30,729 nucleotides of DNA from CAZSMC01 sp964607755 (GTDB lineage: Bacteria; Zhuqueibacterota; Zhuqueibacteria; Residuimicrobiales; Krinioviventaceae), in assembly GCA_964607755.1 (NCBI GenBank), contig CAZSMC010000051.1:1-30729 (forward strand), given 5' to 3'. The number at the start of each line of letters is the position of its first letter. Position 1 is the first letter of the stretch. Made by a program: the position numbers and the translations under genes. The notes beneath the pieces were generated by a model. That model did not search any database. It saw only the letters and a list, made by a program, of their open reading frames with translations, and was not told the DNA's origin. Below are positions 6,815-15,610 of this stretch, piece by piece.

Positions 6815-9079
6815 CTATTTCACGATACAAATTTTTCGTGTTTGCGAAAACGAGCCGGCCTCGAGACGGGTGACGTAGACACCTGATCCCACGTGTTGCG
6901 TTTTGTCATCTTTGCCCTGCCATTTGAGCGCATGCTCGCCAGCGGCCATTTTTTGTCCTTTCACGAGATGCCGAACAGCCTGTCCGTTAATATTATATAT
7001 AATCAGATCAACTTCTTGATCCTCTGCCAGGGAAAACGAAATGGTTGTGCTGTTATTGAACGGATTAGGCACGTTGGGATACAGTCTATAATCGTGAACC
7101 ACCGGAGACGAATTTTTCACTTCACTGGTCAACTGATCAAAGTGATCTTCGACATGCGCTGTCCGGTTGTGCACAAAGCTGAGCAGTCCATCGATGGCCT
7201 GCTGCCAGCTCGTCTTGTCATAAACATAATCCGGTTCAAACAACCTGCCCCAGCGCTCAGCTTCAAACGGTATAGCCGGTTCAATCTGGTCGATGCGCCG
7301 CTGAAACATCTTTTCAAGCCGCTCCGGAAGTAATAGAGTAGATTTAAGCTGATCAAATCTGGGCATGGCAGCTTGCAGGAAAGTTGGATTTTGCTGCACA
7401 CGCCATAAAAAATTAGCAAAGGCATATTTGTCCACTTGTTCGGCAATCACATTAATCATGTTAATATCTTCCTGAAATGCATCCATGCCGCCGCCAAAAG
7501 CGTATTCGCCATCCCATGGCAGAAACCACCATTTTGCATCTGTATCAGGTTTGCGGGCGGCAACCCAGTTGTGTCGAGGCCAATCCGAATTCTGTGCCCA
7601 GATGTTGAGTAAATAAAAATCAACAAAGTTGGTAATATACACCCGCGATGTCAATTCTTCATACGCTTCGGGGGTTGAAAAATCCGTGCGTTTGAACCAG
7701 TTTTCAAACTCTAACCACGCCTCAACATCTCCGTCAATTGCTTCGATAGCGTTGTTGTTTTCATCGCTTCCCGGGCTTACAACATGCCACGGGACTTGTT
7801 CAAGATAAGAATCAAAAAACTCGTCGTCATAGCGCTCGGTTATGTTGTAAAGTCCCCAGTACTGTGTATTGAGAAAAAGGTGGATAAAATCTCCGTGCGC
7901 AGCCGGATGCCCCAGGAGGACAAAAAGATCACGCAGCAATTGATCGCGCAGAAATGTCGCTGCGCTGCGTTCTAAATGCAGCCGGTGCACCCAACTATCG
8001 TTATAGCCAGCCCGCAGAACCAGACGGTCAAATTCGGTATTATTGGTTGATGGGATGATGCTGGCATTCAATCGTGCAGGCCCATAATCTGAGCGAAAAT
8101 AAAGGCGAAAGGACTTTTTTTCCGCCCGTTCACGCGAGGCACCGCCATGGATCCGAATGCCGGCGTCTGCTGAAAAAGTAAACTGTTTATCCGTATTAAA
8201 GTACAAAAGTGTGAACGGTCGCTCCCACTCGTTGCCGCGGAACGTGGGATTAGTATAAATGCCGCGATCCTGGTCCCACAAATTTTCAGGGTCTGTTACC
8301 ACTGAAAGAACAGGCAACTGAAAAAGTCCATCTTTGGGTTGGATAAAGTACATGTGCAAGGCTATTTCACTCGGAGTCATGTCCGGATGCGTGACCTGAG
8401 CCCGCACTACTGTCCTGGTTTCAATGGTGATTGGACCATCGTACGGTTTACTGTGGGCTGAGGGGCCAGTGGCATCTATCGAATAATAGATTGTGGCATC
8501 GTCTACATTTGTTGACAATTCTAACTGGATGTTGCTCTCCGAAACCCGACTATGTACTGAAAAATCAGGTTTCGGCGGTTGTAGTTCCGTACAAGTCGCG
8601 TTGGTTTTGCCGGGTGTGGGATTTTTCATAAAAACAAAAGCACCTGTGCCGTTGGGATAACGTCCAAAGGACATATCATCTTCAAGCATGGGAAAATGAA
8701 CTGTATCCACAGCTTCACCGTCAGGCGAGTACAAACCGATAAACTCACCATCTGAATCCAGCCGAAAGTTTGTATGGATTTCATCATTTTGACGGTCTTT
8801 GCCGGAACACAAAACGACCAGATAATCTTGCGGATCAAGAGTGAATTCTGAAAATCTCCACTTTGTTGGTTCATTCGGATCGTCAGTTAATGAGTAATCG
8901 GTTAAATCGACAGTCTTGTCCGTTTCATTATAGAGCTCAATCCAGTCCGGAGTGTCATTGTCTGCATCAAAAAGCAATGAATCGTTAGCCGCCACAATTT
9001 CATTTATGACGATGGCCAGTGATGCTGAAGTAATAAATATGAGTATCACAAAAGTGACAAAAAGAACGCGACATATCAT
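6815..9079 (-). CDS. Secreted LTD-CotH protein with T9SS sorting tail
   Basis: A 754-residue exported protein. Domains in order: signal peptide (about 1-22), lamin-tail domain (about 22-155: INEIVAAND...DWIELYNETDKTVDLTDYSLTDD), a chitobiase/hexosaminidase C-terminal-like beta domain (about 172-245: ATIYYSIDATGP...), a CotH domain (about 255-640) and a T9SS tail (about 663-754: LYPNVPNPFNNSTTISFSL). CotH proteins are atypical secreted protein kinases first known from Bacillus spore coat; the motif FLPWDGEYAFGG near the end of the domain matches the conserved metal-binding aspartate region, and GIRIHGGASR with KKSFRLYFR matches the nucleotide-binding half. Kinase activity is inferred from the family, and the substrate is unknown. 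It is convergent with the TonB-like gene and divergent from the first ASST gene. Confidence 0.9.
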   Translation of the reverse strand: MICRVLFVTFVILIFITSASLAIVINEIVAANDSLLFDADNDTPDWIELYNETDKTVDLTDYSLTDDPNEPTKWRFSEFTLDPQDYLVVLCSGKDRQNDEIHTNFRLDSDGEFIGLYSPDGEAVDTVHFPMLEDDMSFGRYPNGTGAFVFMKNPTPGKTNATCTELQPPKPDFSVHSRVSESNIQLELSTNVDDATIYYSIDATGPSAHSKPYDGPITIETRTVVRAQVTHPDMTPSEIALHMYFIQPKDGLFQLPVLSVVTDPENLWDQDRGIYTNPTFRGNEWERPFTLLYFNTDKQFTFSADAGIRIHGGASRERAEKKSFRLYFRSDYGPARLNASIIPSTNNTEFDRLVLRAGYNDSWVHRLHLERSAATFLRDQLLRDLFVLLGHPAAHGDFIHLFLNTQYWGLYNITERYDDEFFDSYLEQVPWHVVSPGSDENNNAIEAIDGDVEAWLEFENWFKRTDFSTPEAYEELTSRVYITNFVDFYLLNIWAQNSDWPRHNWVAARKPDTDAKWWFLPWDGEYAFGGGMDAFQEDINMINVIAEQVDKYAFANFLWRVQQNPTFLQAAMPRFDQLKSTLLLPERLEKMFQRRIDQIEPAIPFEAERWGRLFEPDYVYDKTSWQQAIDGLLSFVHNRTAHVEDHFDQLTSEVKNSSPVVHDYRLYPNVPNPFNNSTTISFSLAEDQEVDLIIYNINGQAVRHLVKGQKMAAGEHALKWQGKDDKTQHVGSGVYVTRLEAGSFSQTRKICIVK

Positions 9080-9368
9080 GCAACTATCCCGAGTTAATGA
9101 TTGAGTGCCAATTTATTTTATGATTTAAGATAAAAAAAATTGCTCGAGCAAACAAGTTTTTTCCGAATCTAAACTCTAATTCGCGAAAACAAGTTTGATT
9201 CTGCTTTTTCATTCTTCTTGATTTCAACCGGAATTATCTTTATTTTAAAATTTATTCTGGGTGAAAATTCATGCAAAAACGCTTGCCTGCAATTTTGAAG
9301 CTACAGGCGGTTCGCATAAGCTCAACAGAATGTGACAAAAGATCAAATAAAACAACTGGAATCTGATC
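9080..9368. promoter_or_regulatory. Divergent intergenic region, CotH gene / first ASST gene
   Basis: 289 bases between two divergent starts, rich in A/T runs. It presumably carries both promoters. The only structure noticed is a weak five-base-pair stem (GCCTG/CAGGC, about 9293-9308). No recognisable operator, riboswitch or small ORF was seen. Confidence 0.35.
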
Positions 9369-12353
9369 ATGAAAAAAACGATTTTTTTTCTATCACTTTT
9401 GGTTTCGACACTTGCTGCCGGTCCTTATCATCCTGCCATCGATTACATTTTTCCGTTACCTGAGAGCACATACCTTACTCCGAAAACAACAATTATTCTA
9501 AAACTTGATGAAAAGTACAACGATCAGATTACAGATTTGTCGAACCTGATACAGGTATATACAAATGGTGGCGAACTCCCGGGGAAAACATTTTTTGCCG
9601 CAGACGAGCGTACAATCATTTTCAAACCGGCACGGAAATTCGATCGGGGAGAGTTTATAGATGTTTTTATCAACACCGGGCAATTTTATTCCACAGATTT
9701 TGATTTTTATTTTCAAACCGCTTTTAATACACCCCATACAATAGATGGTTTAAAAAAACCGGCAAAACCGCAAAAAGTTACACAGGCTGGTGAGGTAAAA
9801 AATACTCCACCACGAGTAATTAACGGTGTCGCCGTGCCATCGGATTTTCCGAGAATCGAAACTCATCAATATGGTGAAACAGCTCCCGGGATGATCTTTT
9901 TTGCGACAAACTATCCCAAGGAAGGAACCGGCAATTATCTCATCATTTGCAAAAACGACGGCACGCCGTATTTTTATCGGCGTTATGACGATGTGGTTCG
10001 CAGCGGTAATTTAACCGTTCACCCGACCGGGGTGCTCACGGCGCATTTTTATCACAAGTGGTTTTATGTCGTTCTCGATCGCAATTTTGTAGAAATCGAT
10101 ACCATTCGAGCAGGTCATGGTTATGAAACAGACAACCACGAGTTGCAGATTTTGAAAAACGGACATGCGCTTCTCATTGGGCGTGACCGGATTCCGGTGG
10201 ACATGAGCGCTCTTGTCGAGGGCGGCCAGAAAAACGCCACCGTTGAAGGGCATCATTTTCAGGAACTGGATGAGAACAAAAACGTTATTTTTGAGTGGCG
10301 CAGTTGGGATCACTACAATATCAAAGATTCGTACGTCAATTTAAAAAGTGGCTTTATTGATTTTGTGCACATGAATTCTATCGCGATTGATTATGACGGG
10401 CATTATGTGATTTCAGCACGCGATCTGAACGAAATCACCAAAATCAACCGCCAGACCGGGGAGATTATCTGGCGTTTGAATGGCAGGCATAATCAGTTTA
10501 CATTTTTGAACGATCCGGAGGAATTTATCTATCAGCATGATTTCCGGCCCGTTCCCGGAAAACCACATCATTACACTGTATTCGATAATGGTCGTGGCCG
10601 CCGGCCAGAGTATTCCAGAGCTGTCGAATATAAAATTGATCCTGATAAAAAAACAATCGAAAAAGTCTGGCAATACCGGCACGAGCCGGACTGGTTTACA
10701 CCATCCATGGGTAGTGCGCAGCGATTGGCAAACGGCAATACATTTGTGGATTTTCCGCGAGGAAAATTAAAAGCCGTCGAGGTCTCGCCGGACGGGGATG
10801 TATTGTTTGAGATCTTTAGCACGGGACATGCTAACTATCGCTGCCGACGATTTGACTGGACAGCAGAAATGAAATATCCCTATCTCATTGCTGAAAATCT
10901 CGGTGCGAAAATTCGTCTTATATTCAACAAGTTTGGTGATGACAATGTGGATCACTATGATATTTACTATGGCACCAACCGGAATCCTGCCGAATTGCTT
11001 ACGTCTACAAAAGAAACATATGTCGATATTGATGCCACTCAACTGGAATCGAATACCTTATACTATTTTCGAGTCAAGGCTGTTGACAATAATGGTGAAG
11101 AAAGTGTCTTTTCAAAAACAGTCTCTGGTTCTATCAAATATTTGGGTCCTGGTCAGAATGCCGTAAAAAACAGCAGCTTTAATGTAAAAAACTATTGGGA
11201 TTTGAAACTCAGAAACGGGGCCATAGCTACTGGTGAATACGATGAGAGTCAGTACAAAATCAGTGTTATCAAAGGCGGAGAATCCATGGCTGATATCCAG
11301 CTATACCAGGAAAATATTAGCCTCTTGCAGGGCAAAGATTACCTTTTCGAATTTGATGCTTACGCCAATAGCAAGCGAGCCATAAACGCCAAAGTTGAAT
11401 CGGTGTCCTCTCCGCACATCAATTACGGCAAGATCGGCAATACAGCTCTTGGTACCAGGCTAACGCATTACAAATTTCCGTTTCACATGTCACATCCTAC
11501 AAATTTGGATGCGCGAGTGGTTTTTAACGGCGGCGGGGACAAAGGTCAAATTTACATCGATAACGTGTCGTTGACCTACGCTGCTACGCAAGTTGGGGAT
11601 GAATTTGTTAATATAAATTTTCAACCTCCCGATGTGTCCGGTCCAACTGACTATCGAACAGATAACGGCGATCCGTTTGGCGATCGCGGAAATGGCTATT
11701 CTTACGGATGGCTGGACGGGAATAATTCAGAAACCCGATTCCGGAACGGTTTTGATGATCTCCGTTACGCCACGCTTAATCACATGCAAAAAAATGATAA
11801 ATCTCGCATTTGGGAACTGGATATCCCAAATGGGACATATCATATTTTTCTCGTCATGGGTGATGCGAGCTATACCGATCAAATCAATCATATTCAAATT
11901 GAAAACTCGGTTTTGCGGGATCAGGATGGTGAGGACCATTTTGACGAATATACTGTTTCAGTTAATGTAAATGATGGGCGCTTGACACTCAGACCGGGCC
12001 CGGAAGCGAGCAATGCCAAGGTTTGTTTCATCGATATCAGCAAAGCCGCGAGTCAGATTGATTGTGATGAGAGGACTAAAAATACGCCAGAGTCATGCGT
12101 GCTGCATCAAAATTATCCCAATCCTTTTAACAGTGAAACATCACTAGAATTTACACTCCCGCAAAACGATTTTGTGAATGTTTCTGTTTATGATATTCGC
12201 GGACGTAAGGTCAAAACATTATTAAATAAAAATATGAGTTTGGGAGAACACTCGTTGTCGTTCGATGCATCTTTTTTGCCAAGCGGATTGTATTTGTATA
12301 TATTGGAGACATCTTTTACGACCCGTATTCGAAAAATGATCGTCATCAAATAA
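9369..12353 (+). CDS. Secreted arylsulfotransferase-family protein with CBM, malectin-like module and T9SS tail
   Basis: A 994-residue exported protein. Order: signal peptide (1-17); SbsA-like Ig domain (about 18-115); ASST-type beta-propeller (about 150-500); fibronectin III (about 503-592); CBM4/9-like jelly roll (about 594-737, NAVKNSSFN...YIDNVSL); malectin-like module (about 745-892, VNINFQPPDVSG...GYSYGW); T9SS tail (about 907-994, HQNYPNPFNSETSLEF). Propeller landmarks are DNHELQILKNGHALLI, DFVHMNSIAIDYDGHYVIS, INRQTGEIIWRLNG and QHDFRPVPG; histidines in the last and second of these are candidates for the catalytic and binding histidines of bacterial arylsulfate sulfotransferases, which move sulfate between phenolic esters without PAPS. 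Activity and substrate are not proven; the C-terminal modules suggest carbohydrate targeting. A paralogue follows 64 bases later. Confidence 0.88.
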   Translation: MKKTIFFLSLLVSTLAAGPYHPAIDYIFPLPESTYLTPKTTIILKLDEKYNDQITDLSNLIQVYTNGGELPGKTFFAADERTIIFKPARKFDRGEFIDVFINTGQFYSTDFDFYFQTAFNTPHTIDGLKKPAKPQKVTQAGEVKNTPPRVINGVAVPSDFPRIETHQYGETAPGMIFFATNYPKEGTGNYLIICKNDGTPYFYRRYDDVVRSGNLTVHPTGVLTAHFYHKWFYVVLDRNFVEIDTIRAGHGYETDNHELQILKNGHALLIGRDRIPVDMSALVEGGQKNATVEGHHFQELDENKNVIFEWRSWDHYNIKDSYVNLKSGFIDFVHMNSIAIDYDGHYVISARDLNEITKINRQTGEIIWRLNGRHNQFTFLNDPEEFIYQHDFRPVPGKPHHYTVFDNGRGRRPEYSRAVEYKIDPDKKTIEKVWQYRHEPDWFTPSMGSAQRLANGNTFVDFPRGKLKAVEVSPDGDVLFEIFSTGHANYRCRRFDWTAEMKYPYLIAENLGAKIRLIFNKFGDDNVDHYDIYYGTNRNPAELLTSTKETYVDIDATQLESNTLYYFRVKAVDNNGEESVFSKTVSGSIKYLGPGQNAVKNSSFNVKNYWDLKLRNGAIATGEYDESQYKISVIKGGESMADIQLYQENISLLQGKDYLFEFDAYANSKRAINAKVESVSSPHINYGKIGNTALGTRLTHYKFPFHMSHPTNLDARVVFNGGGDKGQIYIDNVSLTYAATQVGDEFVNINFQPPDVSGPTDYRTDNGDPFGDRGNGYSYGWLDGNNSETRFRNGFDDLRYATLNHMQKNDKSRIWELDIPNGTYHIFLVMGDASYTDQINHIQIENSVLRDQDGEDHFDEYTVSVNVNDGRLTLRPGPEASNAKVCFIDISKAASQIDCDERTKNTPESCVLHQNYPNPFNSETSLEFTLPQNDFVNVSVYDIRGRKVKTLLNKNMSLGEHSLSFDASFLPSGLYLYILETSFTTRIRKMIVIK

Positions 12354-12417
12354 TCTGAACGGGATACGCAATAATTTCATTCGAGAACTTAAGTTCAAAG
12401 CAAAAGGAAACCAGATT

Positions 12418-15400
12418 ATGAAAAAAACTGTTCTTATTTTTGTTTTATTTTTAATACCATTTTGTTTAGCCGGTACTTATCATCCAAATATTGATTCTGT
12501 CTTTCCGCGGCCGGAGAGTAAATTTATCACAACCCAAACGACAATTATTCTAAAGTTGGACGAAACACTCAACGATCAAATTACCAATCTGTCCACTCTT
12601 ATATCTGTACAGAGCGAGAACGGCACCTCATCGGGAGAGACTTTTTTTTCAACGGATAATCGAACCATCATTTTCAAGCCTAAAGAACCATTGCCCAAAA
12701 ACGCTAAAATTGATGTGACCATTCAAACCAGTCAATTCGGCAGTGATGATTTTTCCTATTCCTTTTATACACCGGCCGACAACCGAAATGAGATGGATTG
12801 GCTGCCCAAACAGTCGGCGTCATCGGAAAATGAGGTTGTTGCGCTGGCACCGGTGCGCCTGATCAACGGTGTCGCCGTGCCGAGCGATTTCCCTGACGTG
12901 AGTGTCAATATAATCGGAGAAACGGCACCCGGACGTCTCTTTATACCGGCGAATAAATGGATTATTATTTTTGAAAATGATGGCACCCCTTACTTTTACC
13001 GCAAATATGAAGATGGTCGAGAGAAGATGAGGTTCGAGGCGCATCCATCGGGTCACTTGTCATTCTTTTCCCATGAAGTTTATGATGTGATACTGGATCA
13101 AAATTTTGTGGAGATTGATACTGTAACTCCTGGACATGGATATCTGCCGGATGATCATGAACTTCAGATCCTTGAGAATGGCCATATACTGCTGGTGGCC
13201 AGGGATCGTGTGCGCGTCGATATGAGCACGGTTGTCTCCGGCGGCAATAACAATGCTACAGTTGAGGCACATCATGTGCAGGAACTAGATCGAGATCATA
13301 ATGTGATTTTTGAATGGAACAATTGGAATCATCTCGATATTCGTGAGACCAACGTTTCGATACGCGGCGGTTTTGTTGATTTTGTGCATACCAATTCTAT
13401 TGCAGTTGATTATGATGGTCATTTGATCGTCTCTCCGCGTGAGTATAATATGATTATGAAAATCGATCGAACCACCGCCGAAACGATCTGGAAACTTGGA
13501 GGCGACAATAGTGATTTCGAGTTTATTAATGACGACATTGATTTTTCTAAAATACACGACGTGCGTCCGGTGCCGGGTAAACCGAATCAATATACATTGT
13601 TTGACAACGGCCGCGACCGTAAGAATGGAGGGCAGTTCTCCAGAGCTGTAGAGTACAAACTGGATCTGGATGCCATGACGGCCGAGAAGGTCTGGGAGTA
13701 TCGCCATAACCCTGATTTATTTTCGCCATATTGTGGCGGCACCCAGCCTTTGGAGAATGGCAACAGGTTTATTAGCTGGGCTAATCATGATTATTTCACT
13801 GAAGTCAATTCCAGCGGGGAGCTGGTTTATGAAATGCATGTTACCGGCTTTAGTTGTTCGCGTGCTCGTCGTTCTGAATGGGACGGGATGATGCTGCATC
13901 CATACCTGATCGTCGAAAATATGGGGAGTATTGTTCGACTCATCTTTAACAAATTTGGCGATGACAATGTAGCCTATTATAATATTTATGCGGGGACAAA
14001 CGAAAACTCGCTGGCTCTTTTAGACAGCACAAAACAAACATATATGGACATCAATGCCCTCGATTTGGGGAACGGCGCGCGATATTTTTTCAAAGTGACA
14101 TCTGTTGATGGGCAAGGAAACGAAAGTGATGCCTCAAAAGTCGAGAATGCGTTGATTCGTATTATCGCCCCGGGAGAAAATGCGGTTCAGGATGGCGATT
14201 TCCAATCCGCAGATAGCTGGAATTTACGGCGCCGCAACGGCGCAAATGCCACGGGTAAGGTGAATGCAGACGGGTATTACGAGATTAATATTACCAATGG
14301 CGGCTCAAATCTCAATGATGTTCAGCTACGACAGGATAATCTTTTGGTGATGCAGGGCAAAGATTATGTCTTTGAGTTTGACGCCTACGCGTCCAGGACC
14401 AGAGCAATCGGCGCTAAAGTCGAGTCCAATGGATCCTCACCCACCAATTATGGCAATATAGGCAATACAGCGATCACAACTCGTTCTCAGCACTTTACGT
14501 TTGAGTTTCCAATGCGTCATCCAACTGATACCAAAGCTCGAATTGTTTTTAATTGCGGCGGAACAACCGGAGATGTGTTCATCGATAATGTGTCGTTGAC
14601 GTATAAAGACATCACGGACGACTTGTCGCCGCTTCCCAGCCCGTGGAAAAACATGGATATCGGCTCTCCGGCCATTGCCGGTTTGGCCGGTATGCAGGGA
14701 GATCGATTGCTGATTCGGGGGTCCGGCGATGATATCTGGAATCAGCGCGACGCCTTTCATTTTGTTTATCAACCCGTAAAAGGAGATGTCGAGATCGTTG
14801 CGCATGTTTACTCTCTGGCACAAACGGATCCATGGTCCAAAGCAGGAGTGATGATGCGCAATTCCCTGGTATCCAGATCAAAGCATGCCATGATGATCAT
14901 GTCCGCACAAAATGGCTCCGCGTTTCAACGACGTGTTACCAATGGCGGCAGTTCAACGCATACCAAAGGCTCAGATGCACGCACACCCCATTGGGTTCGC
15001 CTGGTCCGCAAGGGCAATGTCTTTTCCGGTTACGAGTCTGCTGACGGCTCGTCCTGGTCGCTTGTCGATTCAGAAACAATCGACATGAACGATGAAATAT
15101 ATGTGGGCTTACCGGTAACATCGCATAATGACGGCGTTGTCTGCGAAGCCCAGCTTGACAATGTAGAGCTTTACACAGAGTCAGATGTGACGTATGAAAA
15201 CGGTAATTTGCCAACATCTATCGAGCTGTATCCCGCCTTCCCCAATCCATTCAATCCAACAACCACCATGCAATTCGATCTGCCAAAAGAGACCGATGTT
15301 TCTCTCGTCATTTACGATGTCCGGGGGCGCAAGGTACGCACCCTTGTGAGCGCGCATAAAAAGCCCGGAACGTATAAAATCGAGTGGGACGGAAAAAATG

Positions 15401-15492
15401 ACGCCGGTCACAACGTGGCCAGCGGTTTGTATCTGGTGCGAATGAATAGCGATGAATTCAGCCGGACGCGCAAAATCACCTTTCTTCAATAA
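12418..15492 (+). CDS. Second arylsulfotransferase-family secreted protein with CBM and T9SS tail
   Basis: A 1024-residue paralogue of the preceding gene, starting with the same MKKT signal and YHP(A/N)ID opening. Shared order: signal peptide, SbsA-like Ig, ASST propeller (about 147-490; DDHELQILENGHILLV, DFVHTNSIAVDYDGHLIVS, KIHDVRPVPG), fibronectin III (about 494-580), CBM4/9-like (about 585-730) and T9SS tail (about 930-1024, YPAFPNPFNPTTTMQFDL). It differs in the module before the tail: residues about 744-919 (WKNMDIGSPAIAGL...DPWSKAGVMMRNS...GLPVTSHNDG) look like a DUF1349/LamG-type concanavalin-like sandwich instead of the malectin-like module. An AAAGGAAA ribosome site sits just upstream of the ATG. 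Co-transcription with the upstream paralogue is likely given 64 bases of spacing and no visible terminator. A hairpin at 15498-15528 probably ends the unit. Confidence 0.88.
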   Translation: MKKTVLIFVLFLIPFCLAGTYHPNIDSVFPRPESKFITTQTTIILKLDETLNDQITNLSTLISVQSENGTSSGETFFSTDNRTIIFKPKEPLPKNAKIDVTIQTSQFGSDDFSYSFYTPADNRNEMDWLPKQSASSENEVVALAPVRLINGVAVPSDFPDVSVNIIGETAPGRLFIPANKWIIIFENDGTPYFYRKYEDGREKMRFEAHPSGHLSFFSHEVYDVILDQNFVEIDTVTPGHGYLPDDHELQILENGHILLVARDRVRVDMSTVVSGGNNNATVEAHHVQELDRDHNVIFEWNNWNHLDIRETNVSIRGGFVDFVHTNSIAVDYDGHLIVSPREYNMIMKIDRTTAETIWKLGGDNSDFEFINDDIDFSKIHDVRPVPGKPNQYTLFDNGRDRKNGGQFSRAVEYKLDLDAMTAEKVWEYRHNPDLFSPYCGGTQPLENGNRFISWANHDYFTEVNSSGELVYEMHVTGFSCSRARRSEWDGMMLHPYLIVENMGSIVRLIFNKFGDDNVAYYNIYAGTNENSLALLDSTKQTYMDINALDLGNGARYFFKVTSVDGQGNESDASKVENALIRIIAPGENAVQDGDFQSADSWNLRRRNGANATGKVNADGYYEINITNGGSNLNDVQLRQDNLLVMQGKDYVFEFDAYASRTRAIGAKVESNGSSPTNYGNIGNTAITTRSQHFTFEFPMRHPTDTKARIVFNCGGTTGDVFIDNVSLTYKDITDDLSPLPSPWKNMDIGSPAIAGLAGMQGDRLLIRGSGDDIWNQRDAFHFVYQPVKGDVEIVAHVYSLAQTDPWSKAGVMMRNSLVSRSKHAMMIMSAQNGSAFQRRVTNGGSSTHTKGSDARTPHWVRLVRKGNVFSGYESADGSSWSLVDSETIDMNDEIYVGLPVTSHNDGVVCEAQLDNVELYTESDVTYENGNLPTSIELYPAFPNPFNPTTTMQFDLPKETDVSLVIYDVRGRKVRTLVSAHKKPGTYKIEWDGKNDAGHNVASGLYLVRMNSDEFSRTRKITFLQ

Positions 15493-15497
15493 AGACA

Positions 15498-15528
15498 TTT
15501 GTAGTACACCTTTCAGGTGTGCTACAAA
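15498..15528 (+). terminator. Hairpin after the ASST pair
   Basis: Thirteen-base arms TTTGTAGTACACC and GGTGTGCTACAAA pair completely, with one G-U, around loop TTTCA, followed by ATTTTAT. It begins six bases after the stop of the second ASST gene, so a terminator is the simplest reading. The tail is not a clean U tract, and the AACACCTGAAAGGTG-like core also resembles dispersed palindromic repeats, so a REP-type element is possible. Confidence 0.6.
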
Positions 15529-15544
15529 TTTTATAAAATGAGTG

Positions 15545-15558
15545 AGGTCATATGACCT
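15545..15558. promoter_or_regulatory. Perfect 14-base palindrome upstream of the GH2 gene
   Basis: AGGTCATATGACCT is a perfect palindrome, 53 bases before the GH2 start and just after the terminator-like hairpin. Its size and position would suit a dimeric repressor operator controlling the glycosidase, but it could also be part of a dispersed repeat. No regulator gene is adjacent. Confidence 0.4.
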
Positions 15559-15598
15559 AAACGGAAATAACGTAAAAAGTCATTTTCATTGAACATCC

Positions 15599-15604
15599 AA
15601 GGAG
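15599..15604 (+). promoter_or_regulatory. Ribosome binding site deciding the GH2 start
   Basis: AAGGAG lies six bases upstream of the ATG at 15611. The TTG at 15605 directly abuts it and cannot be the start at that spacing, so translation is taken from 15611. Confidence 0.8.
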
Positions 15605-15610
15605 TTGATC

